A stretch of 64,000 bases of DNA, taken from NCBI RefSeq assembly GCF_045277565.1, contig NZ_CP123584.1, forward strand, positions 3,410,001-3,474,000, written 5' to 3'. Shown here one piece after another: positions 7,972-16,270 of the stretch (the stretch's first letter is position 1; each line of letters opens with the position of its first letter). The notes under the pieces are model-generated. The model was given only the letters and a program-made list of their open reading frames with translations. It was not told the origin of the DNA and did no database searches. Made by a program: the position numbers and the translations under genes. This DNA is from Aliisedimentitalea scapharcae (GTDB lineage Bacteria > Pseudomonadota > Alphaproteobacteria > Rhodobacterales > Rhodobacteraceae).

Positions 7972-10101
7972 TTACCCCCGCGCGTCGCGGATCAGCTTCA
8001 GGATATCCTGGGCCGCCTCGGGGATATTTGTGCCGGGGCCAAAGATCGCCTTGACGCCATTCTGATACAGGAAGTCATAGTCCTGCTGCGGGATCACGCC
8101 GCCGCAGATCACGATGATGTCGCCTGCATCATGGTCCTTCAGCGCCTGCACCAACTGCGGAGCCAGGGTCTTGTGTCCGGCCGCCTGGGACGAGATACCG
8201 ATGACATGCACGTCATTGTCGATGGCATCCTGAGCGGCTTCATCCGGGGTCTGGAACAGCGGACCGACGTCCACATCAAACCCGATGTCGGCGAATGCCG
8301 TGGCGATCACCTTGGCCCCCCGGTCGTGGCCATCCTGCCCCATCTTGACCACCAACAGGCGCGGGCGGCGGCCTTCTTCTTCGGCAAAATCCTCGATCGA
8401 CTTCTGGATCGCGGCAAAGCCTTCGTCGCCCTCATAGGCGGCCCCATAGACGCCGGCCAGCGTTTTGACCTCGGCGCGGTGACGGCCGAATTCCTTTTCC
8501 ATTGCCATGCTGATTTCTCCAACGGACGCCCGCATACGGGCAGCTTCGACAGCAGCTTCGAGCAGGTTGCCGCCTTCGGTCGTGCGGCGGGTCAACTCGT
8601 CCAGAGCAGCCTGACAGGCGGTCTCGTCCCGGTCCGCGCGCATCTGTTCCAGGCGGGCAATCTGTGACTCGCGCACCGCGTGGTTGTCCACATCCAGAAT
8701 GTCGATCGGGTCTTCGCTTTCCTTGCGGTATTTGTTGACGCCAACAACAACTTCGTCGCCCCGGTCGACCATGGCCTGACGCCGCGCTGCGGATTCTTCG
8801 ATGCGCAGCTTGGGCATACCGGATTCCACGGCCTTGGTCATGCCGCCCATTTCCTCGACCTCTTCAATCAGGGCCCAGGCCTTTTCGATCAGGTCATTGG
8901 TCAGGCTTTCGACATAATACGACCCCGCCAGCGGATCGACCACATTGGTAACGCCGGTCTCTTCCTGCAGCACCAATTGCGTATTGCGGGCGATACGGGC
9001 CGAAAAATCGGTGGGCAGCGCAATCGCTTCGTCCAGCGCGTTGGTGTGCAGCGACTGGGTGCCGCCCAGCACCGCCGACATCGCCTCGTATGCGGTGCGG
9101 ATCACGTTGTTATAGGGATCCTGCTCCTGCAGGCTGACGCCCGAGGTCTGGCAGTGGGTGCGCAGCATCTTGGAGCGTTCGGATTTGGCCCCGAATTCGG
9201 TCATGACGCGGTGCCACAGGGTCCGCGCCGCGCGCAGTTTGGCGATTTCCATGAAAAAATTCATGCCAATGGCAAAGAAGAAGGACAGACGCCCGGCGAA
9301 TTTGTCGACGTCCATGCCGGCATCAATCGCGGCACGCACATATTCGCGACCATCCGCGATGGTATAGGCCAGCTCCTGTACCAGGTTCGCCCCGGCCTCC
9401 TGCATGTGATAGCCCGAGATCGAGATCGAATTGAATTTCGGCATCTCGTTGGAGGTGTATTCGATGATGTCTGAAATGATCCGCATCGACGGCGCAGGGG
9501 GGTAGATATAGGTGTTGCGGACCATGAATTCCTTCAGAATGTCATTCTGAATGGTGCCTGCGAGCACCGATTTGTCATGGCCCTGCTCTTCACCCGCGAC
9601 GATAAAGGACGCCAGGACCGGCACCACGGCCCCGTTCATGGTCATCGACACCGACACCTTGTCCAGCGGGATGCCGTCGAACAGGACTTTCATATCCTCT
9701 ACGCTGTCGATCGCCACGCCGGCCTTGCCCACATCGCCGACCACGCGAGGGTGGTCGCTGTCGTAGCCACGGTGGGTGGCCAGGTCAAAGGCGACCGATA
9801 CACCCTGCTGACCGGCGGCCAGGTTGCGACGGTAAAAGGCGTTGGATTCCTCGGCCGTGGAAAACCCCGCATATTGGCGGATCGTCCAGGGGCGACCGGC
9901 ATACATGGTTGCCTTGACGCCCCGGGTGAATGGACCAAACCCGGGCATTGTGCCCATATGTGGCAGATCCTTGGTGTCGTCTTCGGTGTAAAGCGGCTTG
10001 ACTTCAATCCCTTCCAGCGTGTCCCAGTTGAGATCGTCAACGGCCCGGCCACGCAGCTCTTTTTCAGCCAGTGCCCGCCAATCGTCTGTCTTCGTCGTCA
10101 T
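7972..10101 (-). CDS. scpA: Methylmalonyl-CoA mutase
   Basis: This adenosylcobalamin-dependent mutase interconverts (R)-methylmalonyl-CoA and succinyl-CoA, the last step of propionyl-CoA assimilation. It is a single 709-residue chain with the substrate-binding barrel first (for example RPWTIRQYAGFSTAEESNAFYRR, written here only in part: TIRQYAGFSTAEESNAF) and the B12-binding domain last. The base-off B12 motif is DGHDRGAK, with the ligand His near residue 592. GAGGAAGA sits upstream of the ATG as ribosome-binding site. The upstream sulfotransferase-like gene overlaps its start by 38 bases. It belongs functionally with pccA and pccB in the same window. Confidence 0.95.
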   Translation of the reverse strand: MTTKTDDWRALAEKELRGRAVDDLNWDTLEGIEVKPLYTEDDTKDLPHMGTMPGFGPFTRGVKATMYAGRPWTIRQYAGFSTAEESNAFYRRNLAAGQQGVSVAFDLATHRGYDSDHPRVVGDVGKAGVAIDSVEDMKVLFDGIPLDKVSVSMTMNGAVVPVLASFIVAGEEQGHDKSVLAGTIQNDILKEFMVRNTYIYPPAPSMRIISDIIEYTSNEMPKFNSISISGYHMQEAGANLVQELAYTIADGREYVRAAIDAGMDVDKFAGRLSFFFAIGMNFFMEIAKLRAARTLWHRVMTEFGAKSERSKMLRTHCQTSGVSLQEQDPYNNVIRTAYEAMSAVLGGTQSLHTNALDEAIALPTDFSARIARNTQLVLQEETGVTNVVDPLAGSYYVESLTNDLIEKAWALIEEVEEMGGMTKAVESGMPKLRIEESAARRQAMVDRGDEVVVGVNKYRKESEDPIDILDVDNHAVRESQIARLEQMRADRDETACQAALDELTRRTTEGGNLLEAAVEAARMRASVGEISMAMEKEFGRHRAEVKTLAGVYGAAYEGDEGFAAIQKSIEDFAEEEGRRPRLLVVKMGQDGHDRGAKVIATAFADIGFDVDVGPLFQTPDEAAQDAIDNDVHVIGISSQAAGHKTLAPQLVQALKDHDAGDIIVICGGVIPQQDYDFLYQNGVKAIFGPGTNIPEAAQDILKLIRDARG

Positions 10102-10999
10102 AAGGTCTTCCTCTCGTCAAGTCTGTCCACGGCAGGTTCTGGCCCACCATTTTGTTGTCTGGATCCCGGGCCAGCCGGGCGAGACCATCCGCACCAGCGG
10201 TCAGCCACATAAGGTCATCGGCATAGGTTTCGCGCAGCGCCAATTGCTGGCCAGGCGTAAACGGTTGCCAGCGGCCGTCGCCCGCAGGCAGGGCGGCCAT
10301 TTGTTCGGGGGCAACCAGGCTGCGCAACTCTGGCAGTCGCGGGGTCGCATTGTGCCACAGCCGCGCATGGGTGCGCGGGGCGGGCAGATGGGTCATGGCC
10401 TGCAGCTGGGCATCTGGACGCCCCGCATAGGTCTCAAACGGCAACACCCGGATCCGGGCTTCGGGGATGGCACAGGCCACATCGGTGATCACGTCGCGCC
10501 AACTGCGCCTGCTGGCGACCAACCGTTTCAATTCTGCCGGAGTCGGCAAGCGTCGCCCCCGGGTCACACTATAGCCCAAGGCCGAGGCCCAGTAGTACTC
10601 CAGCGACCGGATCGACAGAACCACATCTGTCACGCGCCCGCCAAAGGCCGCACCGAACCGCGCCATGCGTTCGCCAACACCGCAATACAGGTCCCCCATG
10701 CGCAAGTTGGCCCGGACCGACCCCAGCATGTTTTCATCGCTGACAATCAACTGTTGCACGCCCAACCCGGCACAGCGGGTCAGGTTCAATTGGACCCGCC
10801 CCTGGGCGCGGCGTTGTTTGTCGCGGCCGGTATTGACGCCCGGCGCGGGGACAATCCCGTTGAACAGACCTGACCGGGTGCGGCGCGGTCCCCAAAACCC
10901 GGTGCCCTGCACCCCCAATTGGGTTGCGTTCTGACGCAGATAGTCCTGAAACGTGGTGGTGGCGCAACGGTGCGCCCCGATATGCAGAAAAACATTCAT
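10064..10999 (-). CDS. Sulfotransferase-like protein (uncertain)
   Basis: The 311-residue product starting MNVFLHIGAHRCATTTFQ has a first strand plus phosphate-loop pattern (HIGAHRCATTTFQ) like the 5'-phosphosulfate-binding loop of PAPS-dependent sulfotransferases. A VVLSIRSLEYYWAS segment near residue 125 resembles the 3'-phosphate motif (R..Y...). The start at 10999 was chosen because it is preceded by AAGGAAC and gives a canonical first strand. Its 3' end overlaps the methylmalonyl-CoA mutase gene by 38 bases in a different frame. Target and role are unknown; it could modify a cell-surface sugar or lipid. Confidence 0.6.
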   Translation of the reverse strand: MNVFLHIGAHRCATTTFQDYLRQNATQLGVQGTGFWGPRRTRSGLFNGIVPAPGVNTGRDKQRRAQGRVQLNLTRCAGLGVQQLIVSDENMLGSVRANLRMGDLYCGVGERMARFGAAFGGRVTDVVLSIRSLEYYWASALGYSVTRGRRLPTPAELKRLVASRRSWRDVITDVACAIPEARIRVLPFETYAGRPDAQLQAMTHLPAPRTHARLWHNATPRLPELRSLVAPEQMAALPAGDGRWQPFTPGQQLALRETYADDLMWLTAGADGLARLARDPDNKMVGQNLPWTDLTRGRPYDDEDRRLAGTG

Positions 11000-11176
11000 C
11001 GCCTTGCCGTTCCTTTGGCGTGGGACCGCAATGGGCGGTCGAGGTGTCTGGAATGGCACGATCATCCCGCGCAATCCCTGACAAAGCGATTAACGTTCAA
11101 TTTTTCACGACCCCGCCCCAAATCAACGGTCGCATTCCCCGCAACACAGCATATATTCAAAGCGACAGGAGAGATT

Positions 11177-11620
11177 ATGAAACTGCTTCTAGCCTTTGTT
11201 TTTACAGCTTTTCTACCGCCTACTCTTGCGGCGCAAGAAACGGTGGAAACCACGCCCCCCGCATTGACCCAACCGGTCGGCGAGAGCGATTTGACTGAAT
11301 TTTTATGGAAAAACCGGGTCATTGTGGTGTTTGCCGACACCTCCGCCGACCCGCGATTCCACGAACAGTTCGACCGTCTGGCCGATGGTGTGGACATGCT
11401 GGCCGAACGGGATGTGATCGTTCTGACCGATACCGACCCTGCGGCCCGCTCTGCCGCGCGCCAGAAACTGCGTCCCCGCGGGTTTTCGCTGGTCGTCATC
11501 GACAAGGACGGCGGCGTCAAGCTGCGCAAACCTGCCCCGTGGAGCGTGCGCGAAATCACCCGGTCGATCGACAAATTCCCCTCCCGGATCCAGGAGGTGC
11601 GGGAACGTCGTGGCAGCTGA
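11177..11620 (+). CDS. DUF4174-family secreted protein
   Basis: The start at 11177 is preceded by GGAGAG and gives a signal peptide (MKLLLAFVFTAFLPPTLAAQ). The mature part has the family pattern LTEFLWKNRVIVVFADTSADP, then FDRLADGVDMLAERDVIVLTD and LVVIDKDGGVKLRKP, a thioredoxin-like layout without a CxxC. The product is 147 residues, probably periplasmic, function unknown. It is divergent from the sulfotransferase-like gene and convergent with the lipoprotein gene that follows. Confidence 0.75.
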   Translation: MKLLLAFVFTAFLPPTLAAQETVETTPPALTQPVGESDLTEFLWKNRVIVVFADTSADPRFHEQFDRLADGVDMLAERDVIVLTDTDPAARSAARQKLRPRGFSLVVIDKDGGVKLRKPAPWSVREITRSIDKFPSRIQEVRERRGS

Positions 11621-11624
11621 GCCA

Positions 11625-12149
11625 TCAGATGTTCCCCCGCGCATAAAAGATCCGCTCTCCGGCCCGGTCAAGAACCGCCATCACATTGCTGGCCGGGTCA
11701 AAGATCAGCATCGCCTGGTCCGAATGCAGCGCCGCCAGATAGGAGCGGGTCAGGGTGTCGTCCATGCACCCTTTGGCCGCGACCCCCGAGGATAAAACCC
11801 CCAGCCCCTTGGGCAGATCCGCCGTCATCACCGCTTCGGAGACCAATGTCGGGGTCTGCCCCGAAACATCAAATGCCACCGCGATGTCATGGCCCATCAG
11901 CAACAGCCCCTGGCGCACCGATCGTACGGTCTGAACCGGGGCCGACAGGTATTGCGATCCGGTGGCAAACACCCCGGCCGTACATTCCATCGTCGACTGA
12001 AAATAGGATGTGGCACCCAGTTCGACCCAGGTGTCCAACTGGGCGCGCACATCAGCTTCGCGATCCATGGCACAGCCCGCCAGCCCCCCAAGGGCCAGCG
12101 CCGCCAACCCCCGAAGGGCCGTCAGGCGATATGGCTGTGCCGCAAACAT
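11625..12149 (-). CDS. Putative lipoprotein of the pccA neighbourhood
   Basis: This 174-residue protein has an N-terminal hydrophobic stretch ending in the lipobox LAGC (Cys near residue 26), so it should be exported and lipidated. The rest has no motif I recognise. It begins four bases after the stop of pccA, which places it as the last gene of that transcript. A role in propionate metabolism is not implied by its sequence. Confidence 0.7.
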   Translation of the reverse strand: MFAAQPYRLTALRGLAALALGGLAGCAMDREADVRAQLDTWVELGATSYFQSTMECTAGVFATGSQYLSAPVQTVRSVRQGLLLMGHDIAVAFDVSGQTPTLVSEAVMTADLPKGLGVLSSGVAAKGCMDDTLTRSYLAALHSDQAMLIFDPASNVMAVLDRAGERIFYARGNI

Positions 12150-12153
12150 GGGG

Positions 12154-14199
12154 TTATTCGAACTCCATGATCACTTCGTCAACCGCGAGGCTGTCTCCGG
12201 CGCTGGCGTTGATCTTGGAGACCACACCTTTTTTCTCGGCGCGCAGGATGTTTTCCATCTTCATCGCTTCGATGGTGCACAGCGCCTGGCCGTCCTGTAC
12301 TTCCTGCCCCACTTCGACGTTGATGTTCACCACCAGACCCGGCATCGGGCAGAGCAGCATTTTCGAGGTATCCGGCGGCAGTTTTTCCGGCATCAATTCG
12401 GCCAGTTCGGCCTGACGCGGGGTGCGCACGTGCACCTTCATGTCGGCACCACGGCTGCGGATACGGAACCCACCCGGAATCTTGCCGACCTTGAGCACCA
12501 GCGGATCCCCATTCACTGACAGGGTCGCCAGCTGATCGCCCGGTGTCCAGTCGCTGGTGACGCGGATTTCGCTGCCATCGGAAAACCTGACGGTCGAGCC
12601 GTCTGGATCGGCAGCGATCACAGTGTCAAACCGCTGCCCCTGCAGGGTCACGGCCCAATCGGTGCCGACCTTGCGTTCGTGGTTGTCCATGCGGCCCGAC
12701 ACGCGGGTGCGGCGAATTTCGGCCACCCGGTGCATCGCGGCACAGGCCGCCGCGACATTGCGCAATGTGTCGTCCGGCAGCTCGACGCCAACAAACCCTT
12801 CGGGGTATTGTTCTTCGATAAAGGCCGTTGTCATGTCGCCCTTGATAAAGATCGGGTGATCCATCACTGCGCTAAGGAATGGCAGGTTGTGACCGATGCC
12901 TTCGACTTCAAAGCTGTCCAGCGCAATACGCATAGCTTCGATTGCCTGATCGCGGGTTGGCGCCCAGGTGCACAGCTTGGCGATCATCGGGTCGTAATAC
13001 ATTGAGATCTCGCCACCTTCATAGACGCCGGTGTCGTTGCGCACCGCAACAGCGCCGGTCGGGGCATCGCCCTGCCATTTGCCATTGATCTGCAATGGAC
13101 CAGCCGAGATCTCCGCAGGCGGACGATAGCGCGACAGGCGGCCAATCGACGGCAGGAAACCACGATAGGGATCTTCGGCATAGAGACGGTTTTCGATGGC
13201 CCAGCCATTCAATTGCACATCGTCCTGGGTGATGGTCAGCTTTTCGCCATTGGCGACGCGGATCATCTGTTCCACCAGATCGACACCGGTGATCAGTTCG
13301 GTCACCGGATGTTCCACCTGCAGACGGGTGTTCATTTCCAGGAAATAGAAATTCTTGTCGCCATCAACGATGAATTCAACGGTGCCGGCGCTGGCGTAAT
13401 CCACGGCGTGGGCCAGAGCGACAGCCTGTTCGCCCATCGCCTTGCGGGTGGCTTCGTCCAGGAAGGGCGACGGCGCTTCTTCGACAACCTTCTGGTTGCG
13501 GCGCTGGATCGAACATTCGCGTTCGCCCAGATAGACGCCATTGCCATGGCTGTCGCACAGCACCTGAATTTCGATGTGGCGCGGTTGGGTGACGAATTTC
13601 TCGATGAAAATCCGATCATCGCCGAACGAATTGGCGGCTTCGTTCTTGGACGACTGAAACCCTTCGCGGGCCTCTTCGTCATTCCAGGCGATCCGCATCC
13701 CTTTGCCGCCACCGCCGGCCGATGCCTTGATCATCACCGGATATCCGACCTCGTTCGAGATCTTGACCGCGTCGTCTGCGTCCTCGATCAGCCCCATGTA
13801 TCCGGGAACCGTCGAAACGCCCGCCTCCTGGGCGATTTTCTTGGAGGTGATCTTGTCCCCCATCTTTTCGATGGCACCAACAGGGGGGCCGACAAAGGCG
13901 ACACCCGCGGCGGCCAGCGCCTCGGCAAATTTCGAATTCTCCGACAGGAAGCCATAACCGGGATGAACCGCCTGAGCGCCGGTGGCGCGGATCGCCTCCA
14001 TCACATTGTCGATCACGATATAGGACTGGTTGGCGGGCGGCGGGCCGATATGTACGGCTTCATCCGCCATTTGCACATGCAACGCCTGTTTATCGGCATC
14101 CGAATAGATGGCAACGGTTTTGATGCCCATCTTGCGCGCGGTTTTGATAACCCGGCAGGCGATCTCGCCCCGGTTGGCAATCAGGATCTTGTCAAACAT
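12154..14199 (-). CDS. pccA: Propionyl-CoA carboxylase alpha (biotin) subunit
   Basis: The subunit carries out ATP-dependent carboxylation of biotin, and PccB passes the carboxyl group to propionyl-CoA to give methylmalonyl-CoA. The start MFDKILIANRGEIACRV is the family N-terminus, so the ATG at 14199 was preferred over the longer frame. Domains in the 681 residues: biotin carboxylase N-terminal domain; ATP-grasp with the GGGGKGM loop; biotin carboxylase C-terminal domain; the PCC-specific linker; and a biotinyl domain with EAMKMEN, biotin on Lys near residue 647. The complex is cytoplasmic. Its partner pccB lies about 2.8 kb upstream, with small genes between. Confidence 0.95.
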   Translation of the reverse strand: MFDKILIANRGEIACRVIKTARKMGIKTVAIYSDADKQALHVQMADEAVHIGPPPANQSYIVIDNVMEAIRATGAQAVHPGYGFLSENSKFAEALAAAGVAFVGPPVGAIEKMGDKITSKKIAQEAGVSTVPGYMGLIEDADDAVKISNEVGYPVMIKASAGGGGKGMRIAWNDEEAREGFQSSKNEAANSFGDDRIFIEKFVTQPRHIEIQVLCDSHGNGVYLGERECSIQRRNQKVVEEAPSPFLDEATRKAMGEQAVALAHAVDYASAGTVEFIVDGDKNFYFLEMNTRLQVEHPVTELITGVDLVEQMIRVANGEKLTITQDDVQLNGWAIENRLYAEDPYRGFLPSIGRLSRYRPPAEISAGPLQINGKWQGDAPTGAVAVRNDTGVYEGGEISMYYDPMIAKLCTWAPTRDQAIEAMRIALDSFEVEGIGHNLPFLSAVMDHPIFIKGDMTTAFIEEQYPEGFVGVELPDDTLRNVAAACAAMHRVAEIRRTRVSGRMDNHERKVGTDWAVTLQGQRFDTVIAADPDGSTVRFSDGSEIRVTSDWTPGDQLATLSVNGDPLVLKVGKIPGGFRIRSRGADMKVHVRTPRQAELAELMPEKLPPDTSKMLLCPMPGLVVNINVEVGQEVQDGQALCTIEAMKMENILRAEKKGVVSKINASAGDSLAVDEVIMEFE

Positions 14200-14321
14200 C
14201 AGCAGTCCTTTGGTTTGGTGTTTCGCAACGCAAAACGCCGCCCGCAGCCCGAAGGCCACGACCGGCGTTGCGCATGATGTAAAGCGACCCGCGACGGGGC
14301 CGTGTGATCAAAGCAGCGCGA

Positions 14322-14525
14322 TCAGCACTTGCTTGGGTTTTCCGCGCAATAGATGACATTGGCAGCCGCGCCGACCGCGGCACCCGCAACCAGGTTGCCA
14401 TCCAGCAGAGCCGATCCAACGACCCCAGCCCCTGCGCCATACAGCGCCTGTTCACCCGTGGTGTCGCCACATGCGCCCAGCGCGCCGAGCAACCCAACAA
14501 GGGCGCAAATTCTAAATGTGTGCAT
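14322..14525 (-). CDS. Small glycine-rich lipoprotein
   Basis: This is a 67-residue lipoprotein. The start MHTFRICAL at 14525 has AGGA eight bases upstream; the ATG three codons earlier has no room for a ribosome-binding site. Cys 19 or nearby lies in the lipobox LGAC. The mature part is alternating Gly/Ala (GAGAGVVGSALLDGNLVAGAAVGAA), a glycine-zipper pattern that can insert in membranes, and it ends in two further Cys. It lies 122 bases upstream of pccA on the same strand. Confidence 0.65.
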   Translation of the reverse strand: MHTFRICALVGLLGALGACGDTTGEQALYGAGAGVVGSALLDGNLVAGAAVGAAANVIYCAENPSKC

Positions 14526-14534
14526 CCTGCCCAT

Positions 14535-15000
14535 CCTTTTGTCTTATTGACTGTCGATGGGGTGGAGAGACGGTGAATTGTCGTCGCGGTCAAGCCGTCG
14601 CACACATCTGACGATGAATGCGCAGATCCTTGCTCACCTGGCAACACATTGAAAAAATACAAAAAAATGGGCAGGTCACAGGACGTCCTGTGCACCTGCC
14701 CATCCAGGCATAGGGTACGGAATAGATGGTCACAAAAGGTGGCCGCAGGAGTGCTGCCCCCTTTCAACGCGACGTTGCCCCAGGTTTTTGGGGGTTCCAA
14801 GCGGCGCGATACAGACACCGGGAATTGAGCCGGTTCTTGCCATTTTGCAAAACGACGAGGCGAAAAGGTGCCGACCTTTGCGCGGGTGGCAGAATCCCGC
14901 CGCCCGCGCAAAGCGCCAGAAGAGGTCGCACCTGCGCCGCACGGGTTACCCCGCGCGATCCGGTCCCCAAACGGGGCCTGATATGCGACCGACCCGTGCA
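14535..15000. other. 466-base gene-poor stretch with several inverted repeats
   Basis: I find no convincing gene here. Three structured items stand out. The first is a long nested palindrome at 14668-14702 flanked by an A run (listed separately). The second is an extended hairpin with 11-base perfect arms at 14876-14886 and 14903-14913, continued outward with one bulge by GGTGCCGACC and GGTCGCACC. The third is a TTTTGCAAAA palindrome at 14843-14852 that contains the PccR-type octamer TTTGCAAA. A small untranslated RNA on the minus strand is possible but unproven. Confidence 0.5.
14660..14702 (-). terminator. Strong intrinsic terminator (minus strand)
   Basis: Arms TGGGCAGGT and ACCTGCCCA enclose the fully palindromic core CACAGGACGTCCTGTG, so nearly the whole 34 bases can pair. 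Reading on the minus strand the stem is followed by a T run (plus-strand AAAAAAA at 14661-14667). It would end minus-strand transcripts entering from the 15-kb side, separating the pccB-side genes from the pccA transcript or serving as an attenuator between them. Confidence 0.75.
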
Positions 15001-15357
15001 TCACCAACGGGTCCCTTCGAAGACGTCGGGAAAGGACGCACGGGCAATATCGACGTCGATGACCAGCAGGGCGTCATAGCTTGCAGGATCAAACGGATCC
15101 TCGGCCGCGACGACTTCGCGCCCGAACAGCCAGCTCAGCCGGCCGGCATCCAGATTACCCCGTTCAAAGGGCTGGTCGCCAAATTGTTCCCAAAGGGCCT
15201 GCATGAACCCGGCGTCTGCACGACGATCGGCCGGGCGTCGATCAGACCGCCGTTCCCGCCGGGTCAACGGTGTCACCCCTTTGGGGTTGGGTCTGCGAAT
15301 AACGAATTGAAAGTCGGTACCGGGCAAACGGCCCGGGAATCCACGATGTTTGATCAT
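15001..15357 (-). CDS. Hypothetical protein between pccB and pccA
   Basis: The ATG at 15357 has GGAGG eight bases upstream, a good ribosome-binding site, and gives 118 residues. The N-terminal part is basic (RRERRSDRRPADRRAD). The C-terminal part is acidic and ends in a short strand-helix segment (ALLVIDVDIARASFPDVFEGTRW, here AL to RW). No signal peptide or known motif is visible. Position in the pcc locus suggests co-expression only. Confidence 0.6.
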   Translation of the reverse strand: MIKHRGFPGRLPGTDFQFVIRRPNPKGVTPLTRRERRSDRRPADRRADAGFMQALWEQFGDQPFERGNLDAGRLSWLFGREVVAAEDPFDPASYDALLVIDVDIARASFPDVFEGTRW

Positions 15358-15426
15358 GAGCGCGCCTCCGACCCGGCACGCTGCGCGGCAGAAGGGGCCG
15401 GCCGCAGGGCCGGGCCCCAAATGTTC

Positions 15427-15564
15427 TTACTTGAGTTTGCCGGTGTATGTCGGCTCGACCGAAATCGGCTCGACAATGACAAATTCTTCCTGAGGGCTGT
15501 TGTCGCACGCTGCGACGCCGGCCACCAATGCAACCATTGCAAGTAGTTTGATGCTCTTAGACAT
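15427..15564 (-). CDS. Very small lipoprotein (45 residues)
   Basis: The start MSKSIKLLAMV at 15564 has AGGAG six bases upstream. The product has a short basic start, a hydrophobic segment and the lipobox VAAC near residue 19. The mature peptide of about 27 residues (DNSPQEEFVIVEP onward) would be a membrane-anchored acidic tail. The longer frame to 15651 lacks a ribosome-binding site. Small lipoproteins at this place seem to be a feature of pcc loci in the order, from memory; function unknown. Confidence 0.65.
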   Translation of the reverse strand: MSKSIKLLAMVALVAGVAACDNSPQEEFVIVEPISVEPTYTGKLK

Positions 15565-15790
15565 TGCTGTCTCCTGACTAATGTTTCGAAACCTGCAGGG
15601 GTTTTGCCCCCCGCTTGCCTCAACCTCGAGGTTACGGTTGCTCGTTGACAACCGGATCCAATAATAGTCGAAAACATGTCGAATTCATATCCGCTGTGGG
15701 TCAAATCGGTGGCCATGGCGCGCGGATGTGGTGCAGAAGCCTCAACCCCCGTATGAGGTGAAGATCGAACCGCAAGATGTTGTGGCTGCA

Positions 15791-16270
15791 TCAGAACTCC
15801 TCCCAGATACAGCCAGCCGGATCCGGCTGATAGGCTTCGAAATACTGGGTCGCGGCGGGGTTTTTGGTGCCAAAGGGGACAACCTGGTCGGAAAAGGAAA
15901 TGACCACACGCGCCGCGTCGATGTTGTGATGTGTCAGATACGGCAGCGCCAGCGACTCGCACAGGTGATCCATATCGGGGCCAACCTGATCACTGGCAAC
16001 TGACCCGCCATCGCGCGCGATCTGAGGCGCGACAAAACGGAACCGGACCCACAGCTCGCCGGGGGCCTTGTCCAACAGCACTTCGTTCAGGGTAACGGTC
16101 TGCCCCGAAGGCACGGCAATATCAGCCGCGGCGGCCATGCCGGCAAAAACCAGAACCGACACAGCAAAACCGCAGCCCCGACCCCACCACGAATGGCAAG
16201 CTCCTCCTGCCGGGGCTGCAGGCGCAGCGCAATTTGCGCGCGCTGTTCTATGCCGGTCTGGGCGGATCAT
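15791..16270 (-). CDS. DUF6497-like secreted protein
   Basis: The protein is 159 residues. A hydrophobic segment (CGFAVSVLVFAGMAAAA) ends near residue 48 and is followed by the mature region ADIAVPSGQTVTLNEVLLDK. The later part reads RFRFVAPQIARDGG..., with paired Cys, as in DUF6497 proteins of Rhodobacterales. The n-region is unusually long for a signal peptide, so the start may be internal. However, the ATG at 16270 overlaps the stop of the cupin gene (ATGA), which supports coupling from this start. Function unknown. Confidence 0.65.
   Translation of the reverse strand: MIRPDRHRTARANCAAPAAPAGGACHSWWGRGCGFAVSVLVFAGMAAAADIAVPSGQTVTLNEVLLDKAPGELWVRFRFVAPQIARDGGSVASDQVGPDMDHLCESLALPYLTHHNIDAARVVISFSDQVVPFGTKNPAATQYFEAYQPDPAGCIWEEF

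Noticed and set aside
7141..8667. A 508-codon open frame on the plus strand
   Set aside because: It crosses three real minus-strand genes (GNAT end, glyoxalase-like, mutase) and a repeat element, and its translation is Pro/Arg-rich with no motif.
15427..15651. A longer 74-residue form of the small lipoprotein
   Set aside because: The upstream ATG at 15651 has no ribosome-binding site, and the extra 29 residues break the signal peptide; the 15564 start has AGGAG at proper distance.
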